From assembly GCA_945983015.1 (NCBI GenBank), contig CAMFSN010000076.1, positions 1 to 7,024 on the forward strand: a stretch of 7,024 nt of DNA, in the 5' to 3' direction. The translations under genes were made by a program, and so were the position numbers. Origin of the DNA: an uncultured Bacteroidales bacterium. Lineage in GTDB: Bacteria; Bacteroidota; Bacteroidia; Bacteroidales; UBA932. Below the pieces are notes generated by a model, which was not told the origin of the DNA, ran no database searches, and saw only the letters and a list, made by a program, of their open reading frames with translations. The number at the start of each line of letters is the position of its first letter. Positions within the stretch are counted from its first letter, which is position 1. This document shows positions 6,553-7,024 of the stretch, one piece after another.

Positions 6553-6560
6553 TATATTTA
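6553..6560 (+). promoter_or_regulatory. Weak candidate -7 element upstream of hpf
   Basis: TATATTTA matches TAnnTTTG except for the last base, with TTCG at 6531-6534 as a poor -33 element 18 bases upstream. TAACTTTT at 6591-6598 is an equally good -7 match but would leave a leader of only a few bases. A separate promoter for hpf is expected, since hibernation factors are usually induced apart from housekeeping operons, but the sequence alone does not choose between these. Confidence 0.25.
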
Positions 6561-6564
6561 CCTA

Positions 6565-6584
6565 AGTAATTCTCAGGAATTACT
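6565..6584 (+). terminator. Hairpin between radA and hpf
   Basis: AGTAATTC (6565-6572) and GAATTACT (6577-6584) form a perfect 8-bp stem around TCAG. A moderately T-rich stretch follows (6589-6600) without an uninterrupted T-run directly after the stem, and the stem itself is AT-rich. It may end the radA transcript weakly, lie in the hpf leader, or be an inverted operator site. Confidence 0.4.
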
Positions 6585-6612
6585 GAAGTTTAACTTTTAA
6601 ATCACTGTAACT

Positions 6613-6903
6613 ATGGAGATTAGAATTAAAACTCTGAAGTTCGATGCAAGCGAAAAATTGCTCGCATTCGTAGAAAAGAAGGTCGCACGCATCGAAAAGT
6701 TTTTCGATAGCGCTGCACAGGTGGCAGAGGTATCACTTGAGAATACGAAGGATGGTAAGAAAGCTAAACTGAAAGTTCATATCCCAGGAGACGACCTTAT
6801 CATAGATCGTAGTGCAGACACCTTCGAAAATGCCATAACAGAATGCGTTGACGCTATGAAAGAAAAGCTCACCCGTTCAAAAGAAAAGGCTTACGAGAAA
6901 TAA
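6613..6903 (+). CDS. hpf: Ribosome hibernation-promoting factor, short HPF/RaiA family
   Basis: The 96-residue cytosolic protein has the beta-alpha-beta-beta-beta-alpha layout of the S30AE domain: strand MEIRIKTLKF (1-10), helix 12-30 rich in Lys and Glu, three strands over about 38-65, and a basic C-terminal helix ending in KEKLTRSKEKAYEK. The motif DTFENAITECVDAMKEKL (69-86) matches the conserved helix 2 region. Such proteins bind the 30S decoding and tRNA sites during slow growth and shut down translation by stabilising 70S or 100S ribosomes. Length fits the short HPF class and lacks the C-terminal dimerisation domain of long HPF. Base composition is more AT-rich than the operon upstream, and it stands alone after a 74-base gap, so it is probably its own transcription unit. 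Confidence 0.92.
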   Translation: MEIRIKTLKFDASEKLLAFVEKKVARIEKFFDSAAQVAEVSLENTKDGKKAKLKVHIPGDDLIIDRSADTFENAITECVDAMKEKLTRSKEKAYEK

Positions 6904-6907
6904 AATC

Positions 6908-6920
6908 GGCAAAACTTGCC
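6908..6920. terminator. Short GC-capped hairpin after hpf
   Basis: GGCAA (6908-6912) pairs with TTGCC (6916-6920) around AAC, five bases after the hpf stop. The stem is short and is followed by A-rich sequence on the plus strand; on the minus strand it is followed by a T-rich stretch. It may add to the stronger hairpin at 6931-6965 in separating the two convergent genes. Confidence 0.3.
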
Positions 6921-6921
6921 T

Positions 6922-6965
6922 AAAAAGAAAAATGGTCAAATCGTTGAAACAATGATTTGACCATT
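6922..6965 (-). terminator. Intrinsic terminator for the minus-strand tRNA-Ala
   Basis: Arms at 6931-6946 and 6950-6965 form a 16-bp stem (one G-T wobble) around AAA. Read on the minus strand, the stem is followed directly by a T-rich tract, TTTCTTTTT, the complement of 6922-6930. The tRNA 3' end lies only nine bases from the stem, which fits a terminator for that transcript. On the plus strand the bases after the stem have no strong T-run, but the stem may still stabilise or end hpf mRNA, so a bidirectional role is possible. Confidence 0.75.
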
Positions 6966-6973
6966 AATGTTTG

Positions 6974-7024
6974 TGGAGATAAAGAGATTCGAACTCTTGA
7001 CCCCCTGCTTGCAAAGCAGGTGCT
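6974..7024 (-). tRNA. tRNA-Ala (anticodon UGC), 5' part beyond the window edge
   Basis: Read on the minus strand the sequence gives the end of the D arm (AGC), anticodon stem CCTGC/GCAGG with loop TTTGCAA, so the anticodon is TGC (7011-7013). A five-base variable loop follows, then a T arm AAGAG-TTCGAAT-CTCTT and the acceptor 3' strand TATCTCC with discriminator A at 6974. CCA is not encoded. About two thirds of the gene is present; the acceptor 5' strand and D arm lie outside. Because a terminator follows at once and no 23S rRNA sequence is seen, this copy is not the one inside an rRNA operon spacer. Confidence 0.95.

Noticed and set aside
6974..7024. tRNA-Ala as part of an rRNA operon spacer
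   Set aside because: A terminator hairpin follows the tRNA directly and hpf lies on the other side, so no 23S rRNA is downstream of it.

Overview
The window looks like chromosomal housekeeping sequence from a member of the Bacteroidales/Bacteroidota. Three things point there. The gene products have the family-specific wording of that phylum: a MutL whose C-terminal metal motif is altered, RsmE with GPEGD in the knot, and a short HPF. Start codons lack clear Shine-Dalgarno sequences. A TAnnTTTG-type -7 promoter element is present ahead of the gene block. A finer taxonomic placement cannot be supported from the sequence alone.

Layout. Positions 1-669 contain no recognisable gene. They hold a GC-rich, self-complementary element (about 1-96), then four hairpins that start at 234, 285, 337 and 390, i.e. 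a regular 51-53 base spacing. These are followed by a candidate promoter (561-590) and a small leader hairpin. From 670 to 6538 runs a tight block of seven plus-strand genes with gaps of -1 to 8 bases: a 93-residue tail-anchored protein of unknown role, tsaC (t6A tRNA modification), mutL (mismatch repair), a rhomboid protease, rsmE (16S rRNA m3U1498 methylation), a YfcE/MJ0936-type metallophosphoesterase, and radA (recombination intermediate processing). After a 74-base gap with a hairpin lies hpf, a short ribosome hibernation factor (6613-6903). The right edge holds the 3' two thirds of a tRNA-Ala(UGC) on the minus strand, separated from hpf by a strong hairpin whose U-tract fits termination of the tRNA transcript.

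How the genes fit together. The block mixes translation fidelity (tsaC, rsmE) with genome maintenance (mutL, radA), plus a membrane protease and a phosphoesterase. Stop/start overlaps at tsaC-mutL (TGATG) and mutL-rhomboid (TAATG) suggest translational coupling and one transcript. This looks like a growth-linked operon, not a dedicated pathway.

I found no convincing new defence, mobile or biosynthetic system. The most unusual items are the evenly spaced hairpin array upstream of the operon, the uncharacterised small membrane protein that leads it, and the apparent loss of endonuclease metal ligands in MutL.
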